Of a stretch of 64,000 nucleotides of DNA, positions 63,845-64,000 are shown piece after piece; positions within the stretch are counted from its first letter, which is position 1, and each line of letters begins with the position of its first letter. Made by a program: the position numbers and the translations under genes. The notes under the pieces are model-generated. The model ran no database searches. It saw only the letters and a program-made list of their open reading frames with translations, and was not told the DNA's origin. Where the stretch lies: the NCBI GenBank assembly GCA_922989275.2, contig OV277868.1, forward strand, positions 46,126,216-46,190,215, read 5' to 3'. This stretch comes from Gari tellinella (taxonomy: Eukaryota; Mollusca; Bivalvia; Cardiida; Psammobiidae).

Positions 63845-64000
63845 CAGTAAAACCCCTCTGCCACGGCTGATTAAAGGAAGGCTTTACTGTATGTTTTTGT
63901 CAATAATTGTATGAAATACAGGTGACAGCTTAAAGCAAGATGAAAGTAAAACGGAAAGCTCCTAAAGGAACTTTTTGTTTTACTTTCACATTGCTTTAAG
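63845..64000. mobile_element. Family D MITE, cut by the window end
   Basis: TA then CAGTAAAACCCCTCTGCCAC, GACAGCTTAAAGCAAGATGA, hairpin GAAAGCTCCTAAAGGAACTT. It lies in the intron upstream of the UNC93-like exon. Confidence 0.82.

Overview
This window is nuclear DNA of an animal. Genes are split by GT-AG introns, the sequence is AT-rich, and most of it is transposon-derived. A bivalve mollusc is my best guess. The reasons are the intronless RING-less B-box/beta-propeller gene, the 'TTAGCTCACCTGA...GGGCCTCTTG' type repeats and the very dense hairpin MITEs. The species cannot be fixed from the sequence alone.

Layout. Bases 1-18288 hold the last ten coding exons of ANAPC7 (APC7, a TPR subunit of the anaphase-promoting complex) on the + strand; its introns are packed with short inverted-repeat elements. 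Bases 22903-27068 hold a complete three-exon MTFP1/MTP18 gene (mitochondrial inner-membrane fission factor), with a broken non-LTR retrotransposon in intron 1. Bases 25095-38714 are a 6.8-kb direct tandem duplication that repeats MTFP1 exons 2 and 3 but not exon 1; by reading, the two units are almost identical. Bases 38715-54800 contain no host gene that I can see. They hold MITEs, LINE remnants, long 'CTCACCTGA' repeats and a 4.24-kb terminal-inverted-repeat element (44170-48412) carrying one C2H2 zinc-finger exon. Bases 54824-56587 are an intronless TRIM-like gene with two B-boxes, a coiled coil and a C-terminal beta-propeller. Bases 56589-63500 are again repeats and long palindromes. Bases 63563-63792 are the last coding exon of an UNC93-like membrane protein on the - strand.

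Repeat families (letters are mine). A: ends CCAGATAAG/CTTATCTGG, about 190 bp. B: ends GGGCCCGT.../...GGGCCCC, about 240 bp. C: TTAA + CCCATTACCCCATA, about 250 bp, with a large central hairpin whose centre is TTAA. D, H and K: CAG...CTG ends flanked by TA, as in Tc1/mariner. E: ends AAAGRGACTCGCAAC, containing a tRNA-like segment. F and G: TTAA-flanked hairpin MITEs. I and J: small terminal-inverted-repeat elements. M: ends CAGGGCTGCCAT.

The host genes are unrelated to one another: cell-cycle ubiquitin ligase, mitochondrial fission, TRIM-like protein, UNC93 transporter-like protein. The most striking things are in the mobile DNA. A 52-unit, 27-bp minisatellite grew out of the end of one MITE. 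Two TTAA-flanked insertions sit exactly at the palindrome centre of family C. The core of one palindrome is inverted between the two units of the tandem duplication. A 4.2-kb element has triple subterminal sites placed symmetrically at both ends. A 198-bp duplication gives an ANAPC7 exon a decoy splice acceptor.
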